This document shows positions 52,177 to 60,250 of a DNA stretch of 64,000 nt, piece by piece. The stretch comes from Microbacteriaceae bacterium VKM Ac-2855. Its GTDB lineage: Bacteria; Actinomycetota; Actinomycetes; Actinomycetales; Microbacteriaceae. The notes under the pieces are model-generated. The model worked only from the letters and a program-made list of their open reading frames with translations, was not told the origin of the DNA and searched no databases. A program made the position numbers and the translations under genes. Location of the stretch: contig JABMLG010000005.1 of the NCBI GenBank assembly GCA_013204985.1, positions 1 to 64,000 on the forward strand. The letters run 5' to 3'. Positions within the stretch are counted from its first letter, which is position 1, and the number at the start of each line of letters is the position of its first letter.

Positions 52177-53315
52177 CGGAGCTCCTTGCTGTGGGTGAGA
52201 TCGAGGGACGGATGACCGGGCTTGCCGGTCGGGAGACTTCCGGATTCGACGGCGGCGGCGATCGCATCCGCGACCAGCCGCGCATCCGCACGATTCTCGG
52301 GGATGCTGCCGCGCGGGCCGCGCCGAAGCCAGCCCACGCAGTAGAGGCCGTCGTCGAGCAGGCCCGTGGCCAGTTCGGTCGCGACGGATTCGTGGTCGCT
52401 GCGACGTAGGGCGGCGCTTGCCGCCTCGGTGAAGCCGATCGCAGTGCAGATCGCATCGGCGTCGAGGGCGAGGGCGGCGCCGTCCGCGTCTCGGAAGACG
52501 ATGCCCTCGACACGGTCGTGGCCGATCACCCGCTCGGGCGTCCAACCGAAATGGAAGCGCACGGTCCGCGTGGCGTCTGCGGGGGAGGCGGCGACGAGCG
52601 CGTCGACCGCCTCGGTCGCCGGCGGCGCCTCGAAACGCACATCCGTCGCATCCGCCAACTCGTGGATCATCGCGGCGTCGAACTTGGCCTCGCCTGGAGC
52701 GGAGCGACCGACCACGTCGATGTGGCGCACCGGGCCGGCGGTCAACGCCTTCACCGCATCCTCATCGATGCCCAATTCGCGCAGCCGTTCTGGCCGCGTC
52801 AGGAACAGACGGAGCAGGTCGATCGCGACGTTGCCGTGGCCAACGATCACCACCCGCTCACCGAGCGCGAGGCCGGCGGCGTCCTCTTCCGGATGCGCGT
52901 TCAGCAGCCGGGTCAGCCGGCCGGATCCGTACACCTGCGGCAGCGTGAACCCGTCGAGCACACGGTCGGCCGGCAGGCCGGTCGCCAGCACCACCACGTC
53001 GTAGGAGGCGCGCAATCGAGTCAGCTCGGCGACGCCGATCTCGGTGCCGCCGACGAAGCGCACTGCGCCGCGCTCGAACAGGCGGTCGAACTGGCGGGCG
53101 ACCGCCTTGGTGCCGAGGTGATCGGGGGCGACGCCGTAGCGGATGAGTCCGTAGGGCTGCTCGAGCCGCTCGAACATCGTGATCTCGGCGTCCCGCCACT
53201 GCTTGCGCAGGAACTGCGCGGTGTAGCACCCGGCGGGGCCGGTGCCGACGATGGCGATGGTGGGCGGGGCGATGGTGGGCGGGGCGATGGTGGGCGGGGC
53301 GACGGGCACGGCCAT
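52173..53315 (-). CDS. Ferredoxin/flavodoxin-NADP reductase (FprA/adrenodoxin reductase type)
   Basis: 380 residues. FAD motif AIVGTGPAGCYTAQFLRKQW near 22-40, GLIRYGVAPDHLGTKAVARQFDRLF, NADP region VVIVGHGNVAIDLLRLFL, and CVGWLRRGPRGSIPENRADA with the W-x-R-R-G-P motif diagnostic of FprA. Normal FprA proteins are about 450 residues, so this one is short. It presumably reduces the cotranscribed flavodoxin with NADPH. GGAGGAAC precedes ATG 53315. Residues 7-21 are three PPTIA repeats. Confidence 0.87.
   Translation of the reverse strand: MAVPVAPPTIAPPTIAPPTIAIVGTGPAGCYTAQFLRKQWRDAEITMFERLEQPYGLIRYGVAPDHLGTKAVARQFDRLFERGAVRFVGGTEIGVAELTRLRASYDVVVLATGLPADRVLDGFTLPQVYGSGRLTRLLNAHPEEDAAGLALGERVVIVGHGNVAIDLLRLFLTRPERLRELGIDEDAVKALTAGPVRHIDVVGRSAPGEAKFDAAMIHELADATDVRFEAPPATEAVDALVAASPADATRTVRFHFGWTPERVIGHDRVEGIVFRDADGAALALDADAICTAIGFTEAASAALRRSDHESVATELATGLLDDGLYCVGWLRRGPRGSIPENRADARLVADAIAAAVESGSLPTGKPGHPSLDLTHSKELR
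53254..53298 (-). repeat. 15-bp in-frame triplication at the reductase N-terminus
   Basis: Three exact copies (53254-53268, 53269-53283, 53284-53298) of GCGATGGTGGGCGGG encode the PPTIA repeats before the FAD-binding motif. Confidence 0.85.
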
Positions 53316-53392
53316 GGATGCGGTTCCTCCACGATCGGGACGCAGGCGCGCCGACGCTATCACGACGGGCTCGGTGACGGCAGGATGGAGGC

Positions 53393-53833
53393 ATGAGGCG
53401 GGGGATGCGGCCGGTGCTCGCGGCCTGCGCGGCACTCCTGCTCGGCGGATGCGCGGCCGGTTACACAGCGCCGCCCAAGGATCCGATCGCCGCGGCCCGC
53501 GCGCTGCCCGACGCATCCGGAACCGTCAGCGTCGGCGATGCGTCCTGCGGCGAGTTCGAACTCGACCAAGGCGAGGAGGTTCCGGCCGAGGCCGTGGCGT
53601 GCTTGGTCGAGGCGACGGGAGAGGCCGAGATCGCGTGGACGACTCCGACGACCGAGGGCGACCCGATCGTGAACTTCGCCCAGGTGGACGACGCCTTCGG
53701 CGGGGTCTACGTGTACCGCACCACCGCGTTCGACTCCTACGGCGGCGACGGCTACAGCTGGACCATGTACAGATGCGCCGACCGCTCGGACCTCGGTGCC
53801 GCCGACGACTGCGAGGAGCTGTTCGAGGGCTGA
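53393..53833 (+). CDS. Small hypothetical lipoprotein
   Basis: 146 residues. Signal peptide with lipobox LGGC (Cys20). The mature part has five Cys besides the lipid Cys region partner (ASCGEFEL, VACLVEA, MYRCADRS, DDCEELF), which may form disulphides. No family recognised. Its ATG has GGAGG close by and CAGGAT at six bases. Divergent from the reductase gene. Confidence 0.65.
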   Translation: MRRGMRPVLAACAALLLGGCAAGYTAPPKDPIAAARALPDASGTVSVGDASCGEFELDQGEEVPAEAVACLVEATGEAEIAWTTPTTEGDPIVNFAQVDDAFGGVYVYRTTAFDSYGGDGYSWTMYRCADRSDLGAADDCEELFEG

Positions 53834-53838
53834 CCCCC

Positions 53839-53992
53839 GTCAAAGAAACGGCAACCCTGAGCTGGCGGGTACCCGAAGGAGTCTGCGACCTGACGAAGCG
53901 CCGGGTTGCCGCTTCTATAACGCCCGGGTTGCCGCTTCTTTAACGCCCGGGTTGCCGTTTCTTTGACGCCGGGGTTGCCGTTTCTTTGACGC
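53839..53992. repeat. Inverted arm plus four tandem arms of the GTTGCCGTTTCTTTGAC element
   Basis: One inverted copy at 53839-53857 and four direct copies starting at 53903, 53926, 53949 and 53972 with an exact 23-base period; the first two are slightly degenerate (GCTTCTATAAC, GCTTCTTTAAC). Same sequence as the palindromic arms at 38.1-38.6 kb. Confidence 0.85.
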
Positions 53993-54022
53993 CAGAACAC
54001 TCCTCGATCCGAGCCGCCCTCG

Positions 54023-54028
54023 TATCAT
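54023..54028 (+). promoter_or_regulatory. -10 hexamer of a leaderless promoter
   Basis: TATCAT, six bases (GTGCGC) before ATG 54035, close to the consensus TATAAT. Confidence 0.5.
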
Positions 54029-54034
54029 GTGCGC

Positions 54035-54607
54035 ATGGTGAGCTTCGCCGACAAACCGATCCTCGACATCTCGCTCGAGGAGTGGGAGGCGTACCTCGCC
54101 GGCTCGCCCGACGACGGCGGGGTGCGGCTGAAGCTGCGCAAGCTCTCGTCGAAAGCGCCGGGGATCACCTGGTCGGAGGCTCTCGACGTGGCGCTCTGCT
54201 ACGGCTGGATCGACGGCCAGACGGCGCGCTTCGACGAGGACTACACGCTGCAGGCGTTCACGCCGCGCCGGAAGAACAGCCCGTGGTCGCAGATCAACCG
54301 CGAGCACGCGGCGCGGCTCATCGCCGAGGGGCGGATGCGCGCCGGCGGCGTCGCCGAGATCGAGCGAGCCAAGGCCGACGGTCGTTGGGATGCGGCCTAT
54401 CGACAGAAGAATGCGGTCGCGCCGCCGGATCTCCAACTCGCTCTCGACGCGTCGCCCGAGGCCGCGGCGTTCATCGCCGGGCTCAGCGCTGTGGACCGCT
54501 TCCAGATCTATTTCCGCCTCGGCAACATCAAGACGCCGTCCATCCGCGCGGCCCGCATCCGCGACGTGGTCGAAAAGGCGGCCCGCGGCGAGCGGCACTA
54601 CCGCTGA
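54035..54607 (+). CDS. YdeI/OmpD-associated family protein
   Basis: 190 residues. The segments EEWEAYLAGSPDDGGVRLKLRKLSSKAPGITWSEALDVALCYGWIDGQTARFDEDYTLQAFTPRRKNSPWSQINREHAARLIAEGRM define this family of small cytosolic proteins associated with antimicrobial-peptide or bacteriocin tolerance in some bacteria. C-terminal KTPSIRAARI is also conserved. ATG 54035 is favoured over the GTG two codons earlier because of the leaderless -10. Confidence 0.82.
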   Translation: MVSFADKPILDISLEEWEAYLAGSPDDGGVRLKLRKLSSKAPGITWSEALDVALCYGWIDGQTARFDEDYTLQAFTPRRKNSPWSQINREHAARLIAEGRMRAGGVAEIERAKADGRWDAAYRQKNAVAPPDLQLALDASPEAAAFIAGLSAVDRFQIYFRLGNIKTPSIRAARIRDVVEKAARGERHYR

Positions 54608-54633
54608 CGCAGGGGGCCGGTGGCCAGCACCCC

Positions 54634-55485
54634 TCAGTCGTCTAGCACCGCGGCGATCGTGTGGCGGGCGTTGGCCGCGAGGCCGGGGTTGGTGCGGTGG
54701 TAGTAAGGCAGCTGCACCAACGCCTGGCTGAGGGCGTAGCCGCGGCCGCGCGCCCAGGTGTCGGCGTCCACGTCGGTACGCAGCAGGTCGCGAGCGGATG
54801 CGGGCAGCAGGTTCCACGCGATCCGCAGATCGTTCGCCGGGTCGCCGACGCCCGTGCCCGAGAAGTCGATCACCGCGGCCAGCCGATCCTCGCGCAGCAG
54901 GAGGTTGCCCGGCGAGAGGTCGCCGTGCAGCCACACCGCCTGGCCATTCCACGCCGACGCGTCGAGCGCTCGTTGCCACGCGTCCGCGATGCCGCTCGTG
55001 TCGATCAGTCCGTCGAGGTCGCGGATCGCCTGCCGTGAATCGGCGTCGCGTTCGGGCAGCGTGCGCCCGGCGGCGGGAGCGCCCTCGATCGGCATCGCCC
55101 GGAACGCACGCAGCACGTCGGCGATGTCGGCGGCCACCCCGAGGGGATCCCCGAGCGCGCCTTCTCTCGCCGACGCGCCGTCGAGCCACTCGTAGACCGA
55201 CCACGGCCAAGGGAAACCGAGTCCTGCGTGGCCGAGCGCCACAGGGCGCGGCACCGGCACGGGCAGTGCGATCCGCGGAAGCCATCGCTGCTCGTGCGCC
55301 ACAGCCTCGACCGCCCAGTGGATGCGCGGCAACCGCGCCACCAGCGCATCGCCGAGCCGGAACATCGCGTTGTCGGTGCCGATCGAGGGCACCCGCGTGA
55401 CGGGCAGCCTCGCCCAGTGCGGGAACTGCGCGGCGATCAACGCCTGCACGAGCGCCTCATCCACCGCGACCTCGTCGGGATGCAT
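54634..55485 (-). CDS. Aminoglycoside-phosphotransferase-family protein
   Basis: 283 residues. Kinase-like fold with the catalytic loop VWLHGDLSPGNLLL (catalytic Asp in HGD, Asn in GNL) and the metal-binding Asp in AAVIDFSGTGVGDP. Such proteins phosphorylate small hydroxyl compounds; an actual antibiotic substrate cannot be inferred. ATG 55485 is chosen; an upstream extension would run into the palindromic repeat at 55487-55554. Confidence 0.85.
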   Translation of the reverse strand: MHPDEVAVDEALVQALIAAQFPHWARLPVTRVPSIGTDNAMFRLGDALVARLPRIHWAVEAVAHEQRWLPRIALPVPVPRPVALGHAGLGFPWPWSVYEWLDGASAREGALGDPLGVAADIADVLRAFRAMPIEGAPAAGRTLPERDADSRQAIRDLDGLIDTSGIADAWQRALDASAWNGQAVWLHGDLSPGNLLLREDRLAAVIDFSGTGVGDPANDLRIAWNLLPASARDLLRTDVDADTWARGRGYALSQALVQLPYYHRTNPGLAANARHTIAAVLDD

Positions 55486-55486
55486 A

Positions 55487-55554
55487 CGCAACCTCGGCTG
55501 AGAACCTTCGTCAGCCGTCATCGGGGTCGAGACACGCTCTCAGCCGAGGTTGCG
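55487..55554. repeat. Palindromic element CAACCTCGGCTGAGA family, copy B
   Basis: Perfect 17-base arms CGCAACCTCGGCTGAGA (55487-55503) and complement (55538-55554), 34-base centre containing TCAGCCGTCATCG. It fills the gap between two leftward genes and abuts the start of the APH-like gene. Confidence 0.88.
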
Positions 55555-55555
55555 C

Positions 55556-55867
55556 TCAGACGATGGGCTCGATGAGCCGCACGTGGTACACCGCGACTCG
55601 CTGAGGCTGGCCGGCGAAGGCCTTGGCCCGAGTCTCCGACGCCATGTAGGCCTCCTCCGCTGCGGCGAAGGCCGCCGCGTCGCCGGGAGCGCTCGTCGCC
55701 CAGACGAACTCGTTCACCTCGCGGTCGGCGTAGGCGAACTCGATGGCGAAGCCTTCCGCGTCGCGGGCGGGCACCAAGGTGGAGCCGAACCAGGCGATGA
55801 ACGCGTCGAGTTCCCCTTCCACGATCTCGTAGCGGCGGAGTTGAATGGTCTTGGTCGCGTCGGTCAC
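55556..55867 (-). CDS. NIPSNAP-like small protein
   Basis: 103 residues; ferredoxin-like alpha+beta fold suggested by IQLRRYEIVEGELDAFIAWFGSTLVPARDAEGF...FAYADREVNEFVWATSAPGD, the pattern of NIPSNAP/dimeric alpha-beta barrel proteins. Function unknown. GTG start six bases after TAGGCT, no ribosome binding site. Confidence 0.68.
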   Translation of the reverse strand: MTDATKTIQLRRYEIVEGELDAFIAWFGSTLVPARDAEGFAIEFAYADREVNEFVWATSAPGDAAAFAAAEEAYMASETRAKAFAGQPQRVAVYHVRLIEPIV

Positions 55868-55873
55868 GCGGCC

Positions 55874-55879
55874 AGCCTA
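55874..55879 (-). promoter_or_regulatory. -10 hexamer of a leaderless promoter
   Basis: TAGGCT on the minus strand, six bases before the GTG of the NIPSNAP-like gene. Confidence 0.5.
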
Positions 55880-55894
55880 AATGGGGGAAACCGC

Positions 55895-56317
55895 ATGCAC
55901 ACCACGAATTACGTCGACACCTTCATCGCCGTCGCCGACGACACGGCCGCACTCGAAGCCATCGAACCGCCGGCGCGCGCCCGACCGAGCGTCGCCGAGC
56001 TGACCCACCGGATGATCGCCGAGCATCCGTATCACTACACCTCCGACGATGTGATCTTCACCGTCTGGGCCGACCGGAACGGGATCGCCGAGGAGGACCG
56101 CGCCGCCCAGCGCGAGCAGTTCTTCAGCACCGGCCGGGCGTGCTTGCGTTCGAGCGACGTCGCGAAGCGCTACGGATGGGGTGTGCACGCGGACTCCGAC
56201 AGCCGCGTCGCACTCGTGGCGATGGACTCCCCGGAGTACGCGATCTTCCTCGCCGGCGCCACTCCAAAAGGCGCCCCGATCACCGTGACGAAGGCGATGC
56301 GCTCGGCCCGTCGCTGA
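55895..56317 (+). CDS. DUF6157-like protein
   Basis: 140 residues, soluble. TTNYVDTFIAVADD, MIAEHPYHYTSDDVIFTVWADRNGI and FFSTGRACLRSSDVAKRYGWGVHAD...SVEY-type ending match the small actinobacterial DUF6157 family of unknown function. ATG preceded by GGGGGAAA. Divergent from the NIPSNAP-like gene. Confidence 0.75.
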   Translation: MHTTNYVDTFIAVADDTAALEAIEPPARARPSVAELTHRMIAEHPYHYTSDDVIFTVWADRNGIAEEDRAAQREQFFSTGRACLRSSDVAKRYGWGVHADSDSRVALVAMDSPEYAIFLAGATPKGAPITVTKAMRSARR

Positions 56318-56388
56318 CGCGGGTACGCTCATACGGCGGACATGTCTGCACAAAGGCGCACGTGCTAATGCGTCGACGGACACGCAGG

Positions 56389-56405
56389 CGGAGGAGACCC
56401 AGCTG
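56389..56405 (+). promoter_or_regulatory. Shine-Dalgarno and CTG start of the MFS gene
   Basis: GGAGGAG lies eight bases before a CTG at 56403 that opens the frame LDPKRQRAIAFLVAGCFFMENLDGTIV. No ATG, GTG or TTG occurs in this frame between the last upstream stop and the internal ATG 56457, which falls inside the first membrane helix. Confidence 0.5.
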
Positions 56406-57773
56406 GACCCGAAACGGCAGCGCGCGATCGCCTTCCTCGTCGCCGGATGCTTCTTCATGGAGAACCTCGACGGCACGATCGTCACGACCGCAGCACCGGC
56501 GATCGGCGCCGACCTCGGCGTCGATTCCGCCTCCGTCGGCCTCGCCGTCACCAGCTTCCTGCTCACCGTCGCGGTGCTCATCCCCGCATCCGGCTGGTTG
56601 AGCGAGCGCTTCGGCGTGCGGCGCATCTTCGCGCTCGCCATCGCGATCTTCACCATCGCCTCGTTGCTCTGCGCGCTCTCCACGAGCCTGCCGATGCTGG
56701 TCGGGATGCGTGTGCTGCAGGGCATCGGCGGCGCACTGATGGTGCCCGTCGGTCGGATGGCCGTGCTGCGGGTCACCCCCACCAGCGGCATCATCCGGGC
56801 GATCGCGATCCTGGTCTGGCCGGGGCTGGTGGCGCCGATCCTCGCTCCGTTCGTCGGCGGCCTGTTGACCACCTACGCGTCCTGGCACTGGATCTTCCTC
56901 ATCAACGTGCCTCTGGGCATCCTCGCGTTCGTGGTCGCGCTGCGGATCGTGCCCGACGTCGACGGCCCGCCGGTTCTGCGGCTCGACCTCGGCGGCCTCG
57001 CTCTCGTGGTGATCGGCCTGGGCTCGTTGGTCTACGGATCCAGCCTGGTCAGCGAATCCGGTATCGATCTGTTCGGATTCGGTGCGGCGATCGTGATCGG
57101 CCTCGTGGTCTGCGGATTCGCGGTGCGGCACCTGCTGCGCGCGCCGCATCCGCTGGTGCAGCTGCGCACGTTCCGCTTCGAGTCGTTCAAGGTGGCCAAC
57201 TCGAGCGGGTCCGTCTACCGCGCCACGATCAACGCAGTTCCGTTCCTTCTGCCGCTGATGTTCCAGGATGCGTTCGGCTGGTCGGCGGTCGAGGCCGGCG
57301 CGGTGGTGCTCTGGCTGTTCGTCGGCAATCTCGCGATCAAGCCGGCGACCACCTGGCTGCTGAAGACCTTCGGCTTCCGCTGGGTGCTGATCGTCTCGAA
57401 CGCCGTCGGCATCGCCTGCATGGTCGGCATGGCGTTCCTGGCCGCCGACGTGCCGATCCTGCTGGTGGTGCCTCTGCTGATCCTCAGCGGCGTCGCCCGC
57501 TCGGCCGGATTCACGGCGTATACGACGATCACCTTCGCCGAGATCGACCAGGCGGCGATGTCAGGCGCGAACACCCTGAACTCGACGTTGCAGCAGGTGG
57601 CCTCGGGCCTCGGCGTCGCCATCGGCGGCATGGCACTCGCCGTCGGCTTCCTGATCGGCGACGGCCTGGCGCCCTACCGCTTCGCGTTCCTGGCCATCGC
57701 GGCGTTGACGCTGCTGCCTCTCGTGGCGTCGGTGCGGCTCTCCCGCGCGGCGGGCAGCACGCTCACCGCCTGA
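56403..57773 (+). CDS. MFS transporter, DHA2-like exporter
   Basis: 456 residues if CTG 56403 is the start; about 14 membrane segments. TM1 FLVAGCFFMENLDGTIVTTAAPAIG, motif A region GWLSERFGVRRIFALAI, and GIGGALMVPVGRMAVLRV are DHA2-type. An ATG at 56457 would delete half of TM1, so the upstream CTG is preferred. Drug or metabolite efflux is expected; substrate unknown. No regulator is adjacent. Confidence 0.85.
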   Translation: MDPKRQRAIAFLVAGCFFMENLDGTIVTTAAPAIGADLGVDSASVGLAVTSFLLTVAVLIPASGWLSERFGVRRIFALAIAIFTIASLLCALSTSLPMLVGMRVLQGIGGALMVPVGRMAVLRVTPTSGIIRAIAILVWPGLVAPILAPFVGGLLTTYASWHWIFLINVPLGILAFVVALRIVPDVDGPPVLRLDLGGLALVVIGLGSLVYGSSLVSESGIDLFGFGAAIVIGLVVCGFAVRHLLRAPHPLVQLRTFRFESFKVANSSGSVYRATINAVPFLLPLMFQDAFGWSAVEAGAVVLWLFVGNLAIKPATTWLLKTFGFRWVLIVSNAVGIACMVGMAFLAADVPILLVVPLLILSGVARSAGFTAYTTITFAEIDQAAMSGANTLNSTLQQVASGLGVAIGGMALAVGFLIGDGLAPYRFAFLAIAALTLLPLVASVRLSRAAGSTLTA

Positions 57774-57810
57774 GCCTTCGTCCCGCCTTCTTCGCCCCGC
57801 CTTCTTCTCG

Positions 57811-58707
57811 CTAAGCGGGGTCGGCGAGCGAGAGGGCGACACCGTCCAGGATGTCGTGCAGTGTGACCGTGACCTCGCGCACCGGACCCGCGCCGGCCAC
57901 CGCACCCAGCACCTCCGACCAGATCACCGCGCCCGCGCCGAGAACGTCTTCGCGACCCGCCCGTACGTAGGGCAACGCGGCAAGTTCGGCCGTGCTCAGC
58001 TTCAGGATGTCGGCGCACGCCGCCTGCATCCGCTCGAACGACAGCGTCGCGCTGTCGAGAGCGTCACGGTCGAGCGTGGCCAGCCGCAACGCATGTGCTG
58101 TGATCGTGAGCACCGTCGCCGCCACGCCGATGACCGCTCGCGCTGCGCTGAGATCGACGGATGACGCGGCGAGTGCAGCACGCACGTCGGCGCGCATCGC
58201 GTCCGCGTTCGCACCGTGCCGTTCGGTGAGGCGGACGCAGCCGACGTCCATCGAATGCGCGTGCAGCGGCTCGCCGAGTACCAACTCCGTCGACCCGCCG
58301 CCGAGGTCGACCACCAGCACGGGCTGCTCGGTGTCGACGGCCGACACCGCCCCGCGGAACGAGAGCGCCGCCTCCTCCGTGCCCGCGATCGTTTCGGGCC
58401 GGACCGCGAGGAGCCGTTCGACCGCGTCGAGGAACTCCTCGCGATCGGCGGCGTCTCGCGTTGCCGAGGTGGCCACGAAGCGGATCCGCTCCGCCCCGAG
58501 CTCACGGATCGTCGCCGCGTACTCCGCCGTCACCGCGAGGGTGCGCCGCAGCGCCTCCGGGTCGAAGCGTCCGGTGCGGTCGACGCCCTGCCCGAGCCGC
58601 ACGATCTCGGTTCGTCGCCGCACTTCGGCGAGGCGACCGCCATCCGCATCGGCGACGAGCAGGCGGAGCGAGTTGGTGCCGCAATCGATGGCGGCGACGC
58701 GTGTCAT
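57811..58707 (-). CDS. Ppx/GppA exopolyphosphatase-family phosphatase
   Basis: 298 residues. ASKHA-fold signatures AAIDCGTNSLRLLVADADGG at residues 5-24 and VVDLGGGSTELVLGE near 133-147; EGSEEAALSF-type loop GTEEAALSFRG. The length matches the short actinobacterial Ppx1/Ppx2 proteins that cleave short-chain polyphosphate or pppGpp. The ATG follows CAGGCT at six bases. Confidence 0.88.
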   Translation of the reverse strand: MTRVAAIDCGTNSLRLLVADADGGRLAEVRRRTEIVRLGQGVDRTGRFDPEALRRTLAVTAEYAATIRELGAERIRFVATSATRDAADREEFLDAVERLLAVRPETIAGTEEAALSFRGAVSAVDTEQPVLVVDLGGGSTELVLGEPLHAHSMDVGCVRLTERHGANADAMRADVRAALAASSVDLSAARAVIGVAATVLTITAHALRLATLDRDALDSATLSFERMQAACADILKLSTAELAALPYVRAGREDVLGAGAVIWSEVLGAVAGAGPVREVTVTLHDILDGVALSLADPA

Positions 58708-58710
58708 TCG

Positions 58711-58994
58711 GCCAGCCTGGCAGGGCCGTCAGGAAATGAAGCTGGATGGCGGGGAACCGCTCGATTATCGCCGGGTGGAGCGCATCCGACTTCAGGTTCT
58801 GACACGACCCTTCGTTGTGCGCGCCGGATGCGGTCGTAACGGATCCCGCCGATCGGCCTCTTCTCACACGGCCGGCCTGGCAGGGCCGTCAGGAAATGAA
58901 GCTGGATGGCGGGGAACCGCTCGATTATCGCCGGGTGGAGCGCATCCGACTTCAGGTTCTGACACGACCCTTCGTTGTGCGCGCCGGATGCGGT
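58711..58994 (+). repeat. 160-bp tandem duplication upstream of the PPOX gene
   Basis: 58711-58833 and 58871-58994 agree over about 123 bases with a single difference near the left end. Similarity continues into CGGT..CGGATC..GCCGATCG, so the first copy carries a decayed version of the gene's start region in which ATG is replaced by CCG. Confidence 0.88.
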
Positions 58995-59005
58995 AGACAC
59001 GGATC

Positions 59006-59407
59006 ATGCCGATCGACGTGATCCCCGAGAAGTACCGCCCGCTGCTCGACGAGGCGGTCATCGCCGCTCTCGGCACCGTCCGGCCCGACAACACGGCGCA
59101 GGTGAACCCGATGTGGTTCTACTACGACGCCGAGTCGCAGACGCTGCGCTTCACGCACACGACGAAGCGCGCGAAATACCGGAACCTGCAGAAGAACCCG
59201 TCGATGTCGCTCGCAATCGTCGACCCGGCCGACCGCTACAGCTACGTCGAGATCCGCGGCGAACTGGTCGAGACCATCCCCGACCCCACGGGCGCCTTCT
59301 ACGTCTTCCTGCAGAACCGCTACGGAAACCCGAGCGACGTCCCGCCGCCCGACAGCGCGGACCGCGTTTCCCTCGTGATGTCGATGACCCACTCCACGCA
59401 GCAGTAG
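59006..59407 (+). CDS. PPOX-class F420-dependent oxidoreductase-like protein
   Basis: 133 residues with the split-barrel flavin/F420-binding fold (IAALGTVRPDNTAQVNPMWFYYDAESQTLRFTHTTKRAKYRNLQKNPSMSLAIVDPADRYSYVEIRGELVE). The TxKxRNxxxNPxxSLxI pattern is usual for F420- or FMN-binding PPOX proteins of actinobacteria. Reaction unknown. The ATG follows TAGACA at six bases; no ribosome binding site. Confidence 0.85.
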   Translation: MPIDVIPEKYRPLLDEAVIAALGTVRPDNTAQVNPMWFYYDAESQTLRFTHTTKRAKYRNLQKNPSMSLAIVDPADRYSYVEIRGELVETIPDPTGAFYVFLQNRYGNPSDVPPPDSADRVSLVMSMTHSTQQ

Positions 59408-59628
59408 CGTTTGGGCTCTCTCCTCGTTCCTCGTCGATCGCCGGCGGTCGGCTGAGCGACGGTGCGGGTTTTGTAGAGCCGCTTGCGTTCGCGTACGACG
59501 AATCGCTGAGGACGCCATTCGGCGGTTACGCTCGCGCGGAGGTGGGTGCGTGGCGGAGGTCACCACGATCGGAGGCGGTCACGGGTCACCACGATCGCCG
59601 GCGGTGCACCGACGCCCCCGCCGCCGCG
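59408..59628. other. Intergenic region between converging genes
   Basis: 221 bases. Contains CTCCTCGTTCCTCGTCGA, shared with the region after the E2 gene, and a direct repeat GTCACCACGATCG at about 59559 and 59587. No gene seen. Confidence 0.4.
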
Positions 59629-60243
59629 CTACGAAGCCAGCGCGAGCGACAGCGCGAGCACGAACATCAGGGCGGCGACGAAACCGTCGAGGATCCGCCA
59701 CGCGCGCCGCGAACGGAACAGCGGACGCAGGAAGCGCGCCCCGAAGCCGAGCACCGAGAACCACAGCACGCTGCCCAATGCTGCGCCCGCGCCGAAGAAC
59801 CAGCGGTCGTCGCCGTGCGTGTTCGCGACCGAGCCGAGCAGCACCACGGTATCGAGGTAGACGTGCGGGTTCAGGAAGGTGAGTGCGAGCACGGTCGCCA
59901 CGGCGGTGCCGAGCGAGGTCGAGGCGCCGGCCGGATCCGCGTCGAGCGAGCCGGGCCGCACGGCGCGCAGCAGAGCGAGCACGCCGTAGACCACCAAGAA
60001 GGCGATGCCGCCCCAACGGATGATCACCAGCAGCCACGGCGCGCTCGCCAGGATCGCTCCGACTCCGCCGATCCCGAGCAGGATCAGCACCGCATCCGCC
60101 AGCGCGCAGATCGTGACGACGGCGAGCACGTGCTCGCGTCGCAGGCCCTGCCGCAGCACGAACGCGTTCTGTGCTCCGATGGCGACGATGAGCGAGAGGC
60201 CGAAGCCGAGACCGGCGAGGGCGGCGAGCGCAGCAGAAGTCAT
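59629..60243 (-). CDS. LysE/ArgO-family amino acid exporter
   Basis: 204 residues with six hydrophobic segments. GFGLSLIVAIGAQNAFVLRQGL near the N-terminus and FLNPHVYLDTVVLLGS are the conserved LysE/ArgO blocks. Exports lysine and/or arginine. ATG 60243 follows TACCGT at seven bases; the longer frame upstream is not supported. Divergent from the LysG/ArgP-like activator, its probable regulator. Confidence 0.9.
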   Translation of the reverse strand: MTSAALAALAGLGFGLSLIVAIGAQNAFVLRQGLRREHVLAVVTICALADAVLILLGIGGVGAILASAPWLLVIIRWGGIAFLVVYGVLALLRAVRPGSLDADPAGASTSLGTAVATVLALTFLNPHVYLDTVVLLGSVANTHGDDRWFFGAGAALGSVLWFSVLGFGARFLRPLFRSRRAWRILDGFVAALMFVLALSLALAS

Positions 60244-60250
60244 GGACCCG

